A DNA stretch of 7,057 nucleotides from Verrucomicrobiales bacterium (GTDB taxonomy: Bacteria; Verrucomicrobiota; Verrucomicrobiia; Verrucomicrobiales; Verrucomicrobiaceae): positions 1-7,057 of the forward strand of contig DMMK01000695.1 of assembly GCA_003453085.1 (NCBI GenBank), read 5' to 3'. Positions 1 to 6,769 of this stretch are shown here, in pieces (positions within the stretch are counted from its first letter, which is position 1; the number at the start of each line of letters is the position of its first letter). The notes beneath the pieces were generated by a model, which was given only the letters and a program-made list of their open reading frames with translations, ran no database searches and was not told the origin of the DNA. The position numbers and the translations under genes were made by a program.

Positions 1-527
1 CCATAAACTAGAACACCCGTGCTGAGCGCCCCCAGGATGAGGTACTTCACACCGGCCTCCAGCGCCAGATTGCTTTTGCGGGCAAAGGCCACCAGCACGT
101 AGAAAGACACCGTCACCAGTTCCAGCGACACAAAGACCGTGATCAGGTCCTTGGCCGAAGCCATCCACATCATGCCGACACACACCAGGATGGGCAGGCT
201 GAAGAGTTCGCTGAAGTTACCGCCAGGGGTGAACTTCGTGAGGTAGGCCGAGCTTTCCACCGTCAGCCAAAGCACCAGCAAGGTGATGACCAGCGCAAAG
301 CCTTTGTAAAAGACCGCCAGCGTATCGAGCTGATGGTAAGGCTGCACAAAGGCAGGAAGATCTGCCGCAGATTTCGAAGCAAACAGAAACAGCACAAAGG
401 CCAAGGCCACGCCGCCAATGCTGATGCCCGCCAGCGTGCGACGAGTAAGCGTGGGGACAAAGGCCTCAAGGCACAGCAGCGCCAGACCAAAAACAACCAG
501 GAAGATTTCGACGGAGAAAACAGACAT
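1..527 (-). CDS. nuoN: NADH-quinone oxidoreductase subunit N (partial, N-terminal 175 codons)
   Basis: NuoN is one of the three Mrp-antiporter-like proton-pumping subunits in the membrane arm of complex I. The ATG at 527-525 opens a frame that runs off the window start, giving 175 complete codons of a protein normally near 480 residues. The visible part is strongly hydrophobic, with segments at about 3-23, 32-50, 70-90 and 108-124. These are followed by the family signature around 126-175: KDLITVFVSLEL, then YVLVAFARKSNLALEAG and KYLILGALSTG. E136 is the expected TM5 glutamate of the proton channel, and K161 sits in the following conserved KY motif. The nuoM stop lies 21 nt upstream in the same frame, with no other ATG, GTG or TTG between, so the start is fixed. 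No Shine-Dalgarno motif is visible; the leader reads ctgatttttttccgatcc. It is the last gene visible in the operon. The C-terminal half cannot be judged. Confidence 0.95.
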   Translation of the reverse strand, partial: MSVFSVEIFLVVFGLALLCLEAFVPTLTRRTLAGISIGGVALAFVLFLFASKSAADLPAFVQPYHQLDTLAVFYKGFALVITLLVLWLTVESSAYLTKFTPGGNFSELFSLPILVCVGMMWMASAKDLITVFVSLELVTVSFYVLVAFARKSNLALEAGVKYLILGALSTGVLVY

Positions 528-548
528 GGATCGGAAAAAAATCAGTTT

Positions 549-2045
549 CTACATCACAGCCACCTTGGCCGCAGACAGCGACTTCAGCAGGTCCAGCAGA
601 AGCCAGGGGCAGCAACCGACAATCAACAGGGCTGCGGCGAGCAGAATCAAAGGAATGCGCTGGCTGAAGGCCGGGTCATTCATGAACAGGCCCGCATTGG
701 CAGAACCTTGGAAAATATCGCGGAAGGCGCGCAGCATGTAAACGGCCGACATCACCACGCCCCACAGAGCCAGGATGACCGTCCACTGCATGGGCCCAAG
801 AGCATGGCCGCCATTGCTGCCGAAAGCACCCAGGAACACCATCACTTCACCGGCGAAGTTCGCCAGACCTGGAAGCCCCAGGGAAGCAAAGGCCCCAAAG
901 GCAAACAACAGCGTGAAGATCGGAGCGTGGGAGGCAAGCCCGCCCAGCTTGGAAAGCTCCAGCGTGCCGAGTTGATTCCTCATACGGCCTGCGAGAGCAA
1001 AGAGCAGGGCAATCGAAATGCCGTGAGCAAACATGAGCAGCACGGCACCTTGCAGGGCGATCTCCGTCCCAGCAGCAATGCCGAGGAAGATGTAGCCCAT
1101 GTGCATCACTGAAGAATTGCCCAGCACCTGATCCAGGGAACGCTGGGCGATGGTGACGAAACCAATGACCAGAATGTTACCCAGCAGCATAAAAAGCAAC
1201 GCCTGCTGCACCCACTCGACCTGCGCGCCTTGTGGCAGCAGCGGCAGTGCAATGCGGATCAGACCATACAGACCAAATTTCTTGAGCACACCCGCATGCA
1301 GCATGGCGACAGGCGTAGGAGCGGTGGCATAGGCGGGTGCCGCCCAGCTATGCAGAGGGAAAAGGCTGACCAGCGTGCCAAAACCCAGAAGCAGCACGAA
1401 GAAGATGAGACCCTGCTTTTCCACAGGCAAGGGCGTCGAGGCCGCCTGAGCACGAAGCGCATTCAGATCGAACGTCAGTTTCTGACCGCCGCTGTATTCC
1501 AGCACCAGCCAGGCAAGGCCAGCCAGAAGGACAAGGCTGCCAGCTCCAAGATAGATCGTTGTCTTCCAGGCCACCGCTTTGCGATGGGAGTCTTCACCAT
1601 GGCCATAAAGGCCAATCATGAGGAAGGTCGGGATCAGCGCCAGTTCATGAAAAGCGTAGATAAAAAAGACATCCGTGGAAAGGAAAGCCCCCAGACCACC
1701 TCCGGCGATGAGCAGAGAGGCAATGTGATAAATGGCGGGCTTGTCCGAAGCAATCTGCCAGACAGCCGCAAACGTGACGAGCACGGTCAGCAAGGCGAGA
1801 ATCAGAGAAACGCCGTCCGCGCCCACTCCGAAGGAGATGGCTGGATTGTCCAGAACCACACGGGCGCTTTCGAAGGCCATGCCCGCACCTCCCGCCGAGG
1901 CCGACTTGAACTGGAAAAGAAGTCCCAGGACAATGAGCAGGTTAAGGATGGCCGAGCCCACCGAGGTGGCACGGGCCGGTGCCCCGAGCCAGATGGCTAG
2001 GGCGGCGACAATTGGTAGCAGGATGACGATTTCGAGAACGCTCAT
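549..2045 (-). CDS. nuoM: NADH-quinone oxidoreductase subunit M, divergent form lacking the TM7 lysine
   Basis: NuoM is the middle antiporter-like proton-translocating subunit of the complex I membrane arm. The protein is 498 aa (E. coli about 509) and hydrophobic throughout, with about 14 predicted helices. Channel residues can be placed by motif. E134 in AFHELALIPTF corresponds to the TM5 glutamate (E. coli E144), but the usual Trp before it is His133. K256 in AGVLKKFGLYG corresponds to the TM8 lysine (E. coli K265). E400 in LANFAGE corresponds to the TM12 glutamate (E. coli E407). The TM7 lysine (E. coli K234) is replaced by L225 in GFGTLVSLFPLHSW, and the following LPDAH motif reads AAPAY. 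A second lysine, K255, sits beside K256. The start is supported by GGAGGA five bases upstream, and nuoL ends 12 nt upstream. The product is clearly NuoM by order and C-terminal similarity; the TM7-TM8 region is that of a divergent subfamily. Confidence 0.95.
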   Translation of the reverse strand: MSVLEIVILLPIVAALAIWLGAPARATSVGSAILNLLIVLGLLFQFKSASAGGAGMAFESARVVLDNPAISFGVGADGVSLILALLTVLVTFAAVWQIASDKPAIYHIASLLIAGGGLGAFLSTDVFFIYAFHELALIPTFLMIGLYGHGEDSHRKAVAWKTTIYLGAGSLVLLAGLAWLVLEYSGGQKLTFDLNALRAQAASTPLPVEKQGLIFFVLLLGFGTLVSLFPLHSWAAPAYATAPTPVAMLHAGVLKKFGLYGLIRIALPLLPQGAQVEWVQQALLFMLLGNILVIGFVTIAQRSLDQVLGNSSVMHMGYIFLGIAAGTEIALQGAVLLMFAHGISIALLFALAGRMRNQLGTLELSKLGGLASHAPIFTLLFAFGAFASLGLPGLANFAGEVMVFLGAFGSNGGHALGPMQWTVILALWGVVMSAVYMLRAFRDIFQGSANAGLFMNDPAFSQRIPLILLAAALLIVGCCPWLLLDLLKSLSAAKVAVM

Positions 2046-2050
2046 TCCAT

Positions 2051-2056
2051 TCCTCC
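2051..2056 (-). promoter_or_regulatory. Ribosome binding site of nuoM
   Basis: On the minus strand GGAGGA lies between the nuoL stop and the nuoM ATG, followed by the five-base spacer atgga. It is the strongest Shine-Dalgarno match in the operon and fixes the nuoM start. An out-of-frame ATG lies inside the spacer and is probably not used. Confidence 0.8.
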
Positions 2057-2057
2057 A

Positions 2058-3956
2058 TCAATGGCCCACAGAGGGCAGGACAAACACGACGACATAAACA
2101 ACAAGCAGGACGCCGAGACCCAGCAGGAAGGTATAACCCTGCAAGTGGCCACCCTGAAGAATCCGCGCGGCAGAACCGACACGCGCGGCGAGGTAAGCTG
2201 GCAGGCGAGCCATGATGCCATCCACAATCAGACGCTCAAGCCCCGCCACGATCCACGCCACCGCATCCTGAAACACTTTGACGATGACCGCATAGACCTC
2301 GTCCACATAAAACTTGTTGGCGAAAAGCTTGATGTTCAGCGGGTCTTTGTCTTTGCCCTTGTAAAGGAAGAACCCACCACCCAAACCAATGAGGAGAGCC
2401 ACAATGGAAGCAATGACCACCGTCGGATGATCTTCGGCATGGGTTGGCTTCATGGCCTGAAGGAGGTCGGCGAGTGGCACAGAAGCAAGGGTCAGCAAGG
2501 CGAGAATGATCAGGGGCAAAACCATGATCACTGGCGCTTCCACGGCATGATGCGCGGAGTCTGTCCGGGGTTTGCCAAAGAAAGTCACGACAAACATGCG
2601 GGTCATGTAGAAGGCCGTCAGCATGGCGGTAACAACACCGATCCAAAACAGAGGTCTCCCACCTTCCACTTCAAAAGCGACGCCGAGAATGGCCTCCTTG
2701 CTCCAGAAACCGCTGGTAATCCAAGGGACCCCCATGAGGGAGGCCGTACCGATGGCGAAGGTCACAAAGGTCACTGGCATGTGCTTCATCAGGCCGCCCA
2801 TCTTCCACATGTCCTGCTCGTGGTGGCAGGCATAGATGATGGCACCCGAACCCAGGAACAGCATGGCCTTAAAGAAGGCATGCGTGTAAAGATGGAACAT
2901 CGCCGGGTGGCCAGGGCCTGCCTCGTGATTGTGCCCGCCCACCTGCATGGCCAGAAGACCGACAGCCATGACCATGTAACCGAGCTGGGACAGGGTGGAA
3001 TAAGCCAGCACACGCTTGATATCATTCTGCTGAGTGGCCATCAGGGCGGCAATAATAGCAGTGATGCCACCGATCCAGGCAATGACCTGGGCGGCATCAG
3101 GCGAGGCCTCGATCACAAAAGCGCAGCGCACCAGCATGAACACGCCGGCGGCCACCATCGTCGCCGCGTGAATAAGGGCCGAAACCGGAGTCGGGCCTTC
3201 CATGGCATCCGGCAGCCAGACATGCAAAGGCACCTGGGCCGACTTACCCACAGCGCCCATGAACAGGCAGAGAGCGGCCGCCATCATGAAGGCAGGCTGG
3301 GAGGCGGCGAGGTGATGCAGCGTGCCACTGGCGAAACTCTCGCGGAGACCATCTGCACCCGCAAAATCCACATTGCCATGGTTGGCCGCGAACAGCATCA
3401 GAATGCCGATCATGAAACCAAAGTCGCCGATACGATTGGTGAGGAAGGCTTTTTTGGAGGCATCCGCCGCAGAGGCTTTCTCAAACCAGTGGCCAATCAG
3501 CAGGTAGGAACTGAGACCGACAAGCTCCCAGAAGATGAACATCATCACCAAGTTTCCGGCGAGCACGATGCCCGTCATCGAAAACATGAACAAGGACAGA
3601 GCCCCGAAGAAGCGAACCTTGCCCGCATCTTCCTTCATGTAGCCCAAGGAGAAAATATGCACCAGCAGGCCGATGGAGGTGACGATGAGCATCATGCCAC
3701 GGCTTTGCTGATCAATCAGGGCATCAATGGCGATCTTGAAATTGCCGACGCTGATGAACGGCAGAAGGACCGGATTGGAATCCTGGGAATGCAGAAGCAG
3801 CACGCTGATCACAAAGCAGATCGTGGCGGAGGCCACGGAAAGGAACACACTGACGTTTTTCAGCAGTTTGTGTCCAAGCAAGATGGTCAGTGCCGTAAAA
3901 AACGGCAGCAGCAGCAGCAATGAAGGGAGTGTGGGGGCGGCGTCCTGGGCGGGCAT
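2058..3956 (-). CDS. nuoL: NADH-quinone oxidoreductase subunit L
   Basis: NuoL is the distal antiporter-like proton-pumping subunit, whose long C-terminal lateral helix runs along the membrane arm. The 632 aa product (E. coli 613) carries the full set of motifs. They are IFWELVGLSSYLLIG with TM5 E144, KAFLTNRIGDFG with R175 and D178, and GAVGKSAQVPLHVWLPDAMEGPTPVSALIHAATMV in two parts (about 234-267) with TM7 K238. THAFFKAMLFLGSG follows with H359 and K363, then SGFWSKEAIL with K420 and E421. Residues about 540-600 (KLFANKFYVDEVY onward) fit the lateral amphipathic helix, and about 607-628 form the final anchoring helix. A His/Gly-rich insertion (about 339-350, GGHNHEAGPGH) precedes the conserved MFHLYTHAFFK. 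The start ATG has no Shine-Dalgarno; the 24-nt gap after nuoK reads C-rich on the mRNA. Unlike NuoM, this subunit keeps all expected channel residues. Confidence 0.97.
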   Translation of the reverse strand: MPAQDAAPTLPSLLLLLPFFTALTILLGHKLLKNVSVFLSVASATICFVISVLLLHSQDSNPVLLPFISVGNFKIAIDALIDQQSRGMMLIVTSIGLLVHIFSLGYMKEDAGKVRFFGALSLFMFSMTGIVLAGNLVMMFIFWELVGLSSYLLIGHWFEKASAADASKKAFLTNRIGDFGFMIGILMLFAANHGNVDFAGADGLRESFASGTLHHLAASQPAFMMAAALCLFMGAVGKSAQVPLHVWLPDAMEGPTPVSALIHAATMVAAGVFMLVRCAFVIEASPDAAQVIAWIGGITAIIAALMATQQNDIKRVLAYSTLSQLGYMVMAVGLLAMQVGGHNHEAGPGHPAMFHLYTHAFFKAMLFLGSGAIIYACHHEQDMWKMGGLMKHMPVTFVTFAIGTASLMGVPWITSGFWSKEAILGVAFEVEGGRPLFWIGVVTAMLTAFYMTRMFVVTFFGKPRTDSAHHAVEAPVIMVLPLIILALLTLASVPLADLLQAMKPTHAEDHPTVVIASIVALLIGLGGGFFLYKGKDKDPLNIKLFANKFYVDEVYAVIVKVFQDAVAWIVAGLERLIVDGIMARLPAYLAARVGSAARILQGGHLQGYTFLLGLGVLLVVYVVVFVLPSVGH

Positions 3957-3980
3957 GGAGCGGGAGATTCTCGGTTGCGC

Positions 3981-4298
3981 TTAGCCTTGCAGCTTGGTGA
4001 CGGATTCAGTTTCGACGCTCTGCTTCGCACGGTAGAGCGCAACGATGATGGCAAGACCGACAGCCACTTCGGCAGCGGCCACCGTAATGGTGAAGAACAC
4101 CAGCGACTGGGCGGCGTAATCTGGCAGGCCATCCGTCACCCGAAAGCGGGAAAAGGCCACGAGCGTCAGGTTGGCAGCGCTCAGCATCATCTCCAGGCAC
4201 ATGTAGATGATGATGATATTGCGCCGTGCGATGACCCCGGCAAGACCGAGGGCGAACAGCATGCCGCTGACGATAAGGTAATGATTGAGTGTGACCAT
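3981..4298 (-). CDS. nuoK: NADH-quinone oxidoreductase subunit K
   Basis: NuoK is a small three-helix subunit of the complex I membrane arm (mitochondrial ND4L counterpart) that helps couple quinone chemistry to the antiporter subunits. It is 105 aa, close to the family's usual 100, with helices at about 4-23, 28-50 and 62-89. Both buried glutamates are present: E36 in IIIIYMCLEMMLSAANL and E77 in TVAAAEVAVGLAI. The second corresponds to E. coli E72, shifted by a five-residue longer loop between helices 2 and 3. RRN at 25-27 marks the cytoplasmic loop after helix 1. The ATG overlaps the nuoJ stop by one base (TGATG), suggesting translational coupling, and an AAGGA lies six bases upstream. Confidence 0.97.
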   Translation of the reverse strand: MVTLNHYLIVSGMLFALGLAGVIARRNIIIIYMCLEMMLSAANLTLVAFSRFRVTDGLPDYAAQSLVFFTITVAAAEVAVGLAIIVALYRAKQSVETESVTKLQG

Positions 4299-4873
4299 CA
4301 GGCGTCCTTGACTCCTTTCTCACGCTTGCTCAGCACCACCACGCCGACTGTGCCCACGAGGAGCAGCAGGCCGACCACCTGGAGGTGAAAGCCGTATTTC
4401 TGGAAAAGCGTCAGACCCATGAGCTTCGTATCCGGAAGCACACCAGCCTTGAGATCGTTGGCAATGGTCGGCAGCTTGGCCGTTTCACCCGCCTGCTGAA
4501 GGGCCAGAGGGGCATCCTTAATTTTGACGGCCCCGTTGTTAAAGCTGCTGCAGACCGTGGTGATCTGAAGGGCCAGGATCACCGCCAGCGTGATGCCGCC
4601 AATGACCGCCGGCAGATTCGGCTTCTTGCCTTCCTCAGCCTTGATGTCCAAAAGCATGATGATGAACAGGAACAGCACCATTACGGCACCTGCATAAACC
4701 AGGATCTGGATCGTGCCGATAAAGTAGGCGTCCAGCCCCAGGAAAAGGGCGGCCAGGCCGACAAAACTAGCGGCCAATGACAGCGCGCTAGTGACCGGAT
4801 TCCGCGCAGTCACCACCAGTAGGCCGAAGCCCAAGGTCATGGCGCTGAAGAGATAGAAGAAAATGGACGGCAT
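4298..4873 (-). CDS. nuoJ: NADH-quinone oxidoreductase subunit J
   Basis: NuoJ is a five-helix membrane subunit (mitochondrial ND6 counterpart) lying between NuoH and NuoN. Its third helix carries a pi-bulge thought to switch during turnover. The protein is 191 aa (E. coli 184). Helices are at about 2-22, 29-47, 54-76, 89-111 and 165-184. The signature GTIQILVYAGAVMVLFLF spans about 53-70, with Y60 matching E. coli Y59; the nearby E. coli E55 is Gln56 here, a change I believe is common in other bacteria. NPVTSAL at 25-31 is also a family motif. A hydrophilic loop of roughly 50 residues (about 112-160) separates helices 4 and 5 and ends in GLTLFQKYGFHLQV. The start follows the nuoI stop by only four bases (TAG agcc ATG), with no clear Shine-Dalgarno, so it probably depends on ribosomes finishing nuoI. 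Confidence 0.96.
   Translation of the reverse strand: MPSIFFYLFSAMTLGFGLLVVTARNPVTSALSLAASFVGLAALFLGLDAYFIGTIQILVYAGAVMVLFLFIIMLLDIKAEEGKKPNLPAVIGGITLAVILALQITTVCSSFNNGAVKIKDAPLALQQAGETAKLPTIANDLKAGVLPDTKLMGLTLFQKYGFHLQVVGLLLLVGTVGVVVLSKREKGVKDA
4305..4309 (-). promoter_or_regulatory. Ribosome binding site of nuoK
   Basis: AAGGA on the minus strand sits inside the last codons of nuoJ, six bases (cgcctg) before the nuoK ATG. A second AAGGAG lies farther upstream (4312-4317, spacing 13) and is less well placed. With the TGATG stop/start overlap this supports coupled translation of nuoJ and nuoK. Confidence 0.6.
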
Positions 4874-4877
4874 GGCT

Positions 4878-5423
4878 CTACTTCAGTTCATTCCACTTGT
4901 TGACCAGCCCGATGCGCTTGCCGCCGATCTCATAGAGCTTCTTTTTATCGTGCATCAGCTCAGCGCGTGACTCGCCCGTGATGGCGTAATCTTTGCGGAG
5001 GTAGATGGCCTGCTCGGGACAGACTTCTTCGCACATGCCGCAATAGATGCAGCGGGTCATGTCGATATCGAATTCCTTCGGGCGCTTCTCCACCTTTGCC
5101 CACGGATCATCGCTCGGGATTTCCCCTGGAGTGATGCGGATGGCCTTGGGAGGGCAGATGAATTCGCAGAGCTGGCAGCTCACACAACGCTCGCGATCCT
5201 GCTCATCGGTCACTAGGGCAGGCGCACCCCGGTAATAGGAAGGCAGGCTGGCATCCCATTTCTGCTCGGGATATTCCATGGTCACCTTCTCCTTGCCGCC
5301 GACGATTTCGCGGAAGGTTTTGAGGGCGTGTCCCAGCGTAATTTTCAGACCCTTGACGAGAGTGGAAATAAACCACCTCTCATGCCAGGCGAGCTTGGGG
5401 CGTTGGACGATAATTGTTGCCAT
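4878..5423 (-). CDS. nuoI: NADH-quinone oxidoreductase subunit I, 2x[4Fe-4S] ferredoxin-type
   Basis: NuoI is the TYKY-type subunit linking the peripheral and membrane arms of complex I. It carries clusters N6a and N6b, which pass electrons toward N2 and quinone. The 181 aa product (E. coli 180) has two classical motifs. The first is CVSCQLCEFICPP (Cys 80, 83, 86, 90) and the second CIYCGMCEEVCPEQAI (Cys 125, 128, 131, 135). In this fold the last Cys of each motif ligates the other cluster. The N-terminal stretch ISTLVKGLKITLGHAL (about 19-34) matches the amphipathic helix that seats the subunit on the membrane, and MEYPEQKW (49-56) matches the conserved TVQYPE element. The ATG at 5423 is preferred because this helix is needed. 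Its leader (ttttcccctccg) has no Shine-Dalgarno, whereas an internal Met49 has a good one. It starts 12 nt after the nuoH stop. Confidence 0.96.
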   Translation of the reverse strand: MATIIVQRPKLAWHERWFISTLVKGLKITLGHALKTFREIVGGKEKVTMEYPEQKWDASLPSYYRGAPALVTDEQDRERCVSCQLCEFICPPKAIRITPGEIPSDDPWAKVEKRPKEFDIDMTRCIYCGMCEEVCPEQAIYLRKDYAITGESRAELMHDKKKLYEIGGKRIGLVNKWNELK

Positions 5424-5435
5424 CGGAGGGGAAAA

Positions 5436-6704
5436 TTACTTCACAAAGCAGGCCATGATCACGGCAGTCAGGATGACATTGGCCAGGGCCAGTTCGAACA
5501 TGAACAGCCAGCCCAATTTCATGAGCTGGTCAAAACGGAACCGCGGAAGCGACCAGCGAATGAGGATGAAGAAAAGGATGAAGACGATGACCTTCAGGAA
5601 GAAGGTGGCGATGTGCAGAAGGCCCAGCCAGATGGGGGTGGAACCAGCGGCGTAATGAAGCTGGAAACTGCTGCCAAACCAGCCAAAGACCGTGTCCATC
5701 CCGATCTTCTGCCCGATGTATTCAAAGAAAGGCCAGAAAGGAATGCTCCATCCGCCCAGGAACAGCGTCACCGCCAAACCCGAACCAATGATCATGGCCG
5801 CATATTCACCCAGGAAGAACAGGGCGAACTTCATGGAGCTGTATTCGGTGTGGTAACCGGCCACGAGTTCCGTTTCGCACTCGGCAAGGTCAAAGGGCAG
5901 ACGGTTGGTCTCGGCGAACATCGCCACCGTAAAGATGCAGAAAGAAATCACCATCGGCACCAGCAGCACCCAGCGCTCGAGCGTCAGCCCTTCGCCCCAG
6001 AAAGGCAGCAGCAGCCACCCGTTGGCATCCTGGAAAGCGGACATCTTGGAAAGGTTCAACTCACCGAAAACCATCAGCACCGGAATGATAGAGAGGCCCA
6101 GAGACAGCTCATAGGAGATCATCTGCGCCGAGGCGCGCACCCCACCGAGGAAGGGATACTTCGAATTGGACGACCAACCTGCCAAAACGATGCCGTAAAC
6201 TCCCAGGGAAGCGATGGCGAAGGTGAACAGAGGACCGACATTGAGGTCGGCAATCACTGATTTCACCGGGGCGGTGAATCCTGTGCCACCCAGCTTTTCA
6301 ATCAGGGGATTCAGGAAAGAGAGGTCCAATTCGCTGCCAAAGGGCAGCACGGCGCAGGTCATCAACGCAGGGACCATCGTCAGCGCCGGGGCCAGCCAGT
6401 AATAGAAGGTATTGACCGACTTGGGTGTAAAATCTTCCTTCAGAAGGAACTTCAGGCCATCTGCCATGGGCTGCACCAGACCGCCGATGCCGAAAATCTG
6501 GATATCTTTCTTGAAACCAAACAAAGTCAGGGGAATCCCGGTTCGGTTCGGGCCGACACGGTCCTGAATGATGGCCGAAAATCGCCTCTCCGCATACACG
6601 GAGTAAGCGACCATGGGCAAGATGACCAAAAAGGTCAGGAAAACGATCTTCACCACCGAAGTGATGAGGAAGGCAAAGTCGAAGCTGGCGAGAAGTGCTG
6701 CCAT
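5436..6704 (-). CDS. nuoH: NADH-quinone oxidoreductase subunit H, long form
   Basis: NuoH (mitochondrial ND1 counterpart) forms the membrane side of the quinone chamber and the start of the proton-coupling charged axis. Its motifs appear in order: ERRFSAIIQDRVGPNRTG (39-56), GLVQPMADGLKFLLKED (75-91), ADLNVG (152-157) and AGWSSNSKYPFLGGVRASAQ (175-194). AETNRLPFDLAECETELVAG (264-283) and YHTEYSSMKFALFFLGEY (284-301) follow, then SLPRFRFDQLM (385-395). At 422 aa it is about 100 longer than E. coli NuoH (325). The extra length falls in loops: about 57-74, about 121-150, about 222-245 and about 322-358. None interrupts a core motif. The start is secure because an in-frame stop lies about 30 nt upstream with no other start codon between. 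No Shine-Dalgarno is visible. It is the first gene of this transcription unit; no nuoG precedes it. Confidence 0.96.
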   Translation of the reverse strand: MAALLASFDFAFLITSVVKIVFLTFLVILPMVAYSVYAERRFSAIIQDRVGPNRTGIPLTLFGFKKDIQIFGIGGLVQPMADGLKFLLKEDFTPKSVNTFYYWLAPALTMVPALMTCAVLPFGSELDLSFLNPLIEKLGGTGFTAPVKSVIADLNVGPLFTFAIASLGVYGIVLAGWSSNSKYPFLGGVRASAQMISYELSLGLSIIPVLMVFGELNLSKMSAFQDANGWLLLPFWGEGLTLERWVLLVPMVISFCIFTVAMFAETNRLPFDLAECETELVAGYHTEYSSMKFALFFLGEYAAMIIGSGLAVTLFLGGWSIPFWPFFEYIGQKIGMDTVFGWFGSSFQLHYAAGSTPIWLGLLHIATFFLKVIVFILFFILIRWSLPRFRFDQLMKLGWLFMFELALANVILTAVIMACFVK

Positions 6705-6716
6705 GGGGGCATGTGC

Positions 6717-6744
6717 ATTATCAGGAAGGCTTTACGGCGGGCAA
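6717..6744 (-). promoter_or_regulatory. Candidate sigma70-like promoter of the nuoH operon
   Basis: On the minus strand TTGCCC (6744-6739, 4 of 6 to TTGACA) is followed after 16 bases by GATAAT (6722-6717, 5 of 6 to TATAAT). The -10 ends 12 bases before the nuoH ATG, so transcription would begin about five or six bases ahead of the start codon. The CRP-type palindrome lies just upstream of the -35, where an activator could touch RNA polymerase. This is pattern matching only; the promoter consensus of this organism is unknown. Confidence 0.35.
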
Positions 6745-6751
6745 CCCGAAT

Positions 6752-6769
6752 TTGTGAAAAATTTCACAA
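6752..6769. promoter_or_regulatory. CRP/FNR-superfamily-type operator (perfect palindrome)
   Basis: ttgtgaaaaatttcacaa has perfect 8-base arms (ttgtgaaa / tttcacaa) around a two-base centre. It contains TGTGA (6753-6757), a six-base spacer and TCACA (6764-6768), which is the exact half-site pattern and spacing known for cAMP-receptor-protein dimers in E. coli. It lies 47 bases upstream of the nuoH start codon and seven bases above the candidate -35. Activation of the nuo operon by a CRP-family regulator is the simplest reading; action on the divergent gene, or repression, is also possible. The arms are AT-rich with no U-tract use, so a terminator is unlikely. Confidence 0.55.

Noticed and set aside
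2061..3923. 620-codon open frame on the plus strand opposite nuoL, and similar long frames at 333-1112, 1230-2000 and 5328-6260
   Set aside because: All four lie in the register where antisense codons are exact reverse complements of the nuo codons. Stops there need TTA, CTA or TCA in the sense strand, which are rarely used here, and hydrophobic sense codons become His/Gln/Asp/Lys/Arg-rich antisense ones. The products look like that, with no domain and no ribosome site, so they are shadows of the membrane genes.
6752..6769. Reading the palindrome as a transcription terminator
   Set aside because: It lies between two divergent starts, its arms are AT-rich, and no transcript ends there. An operator fits better.
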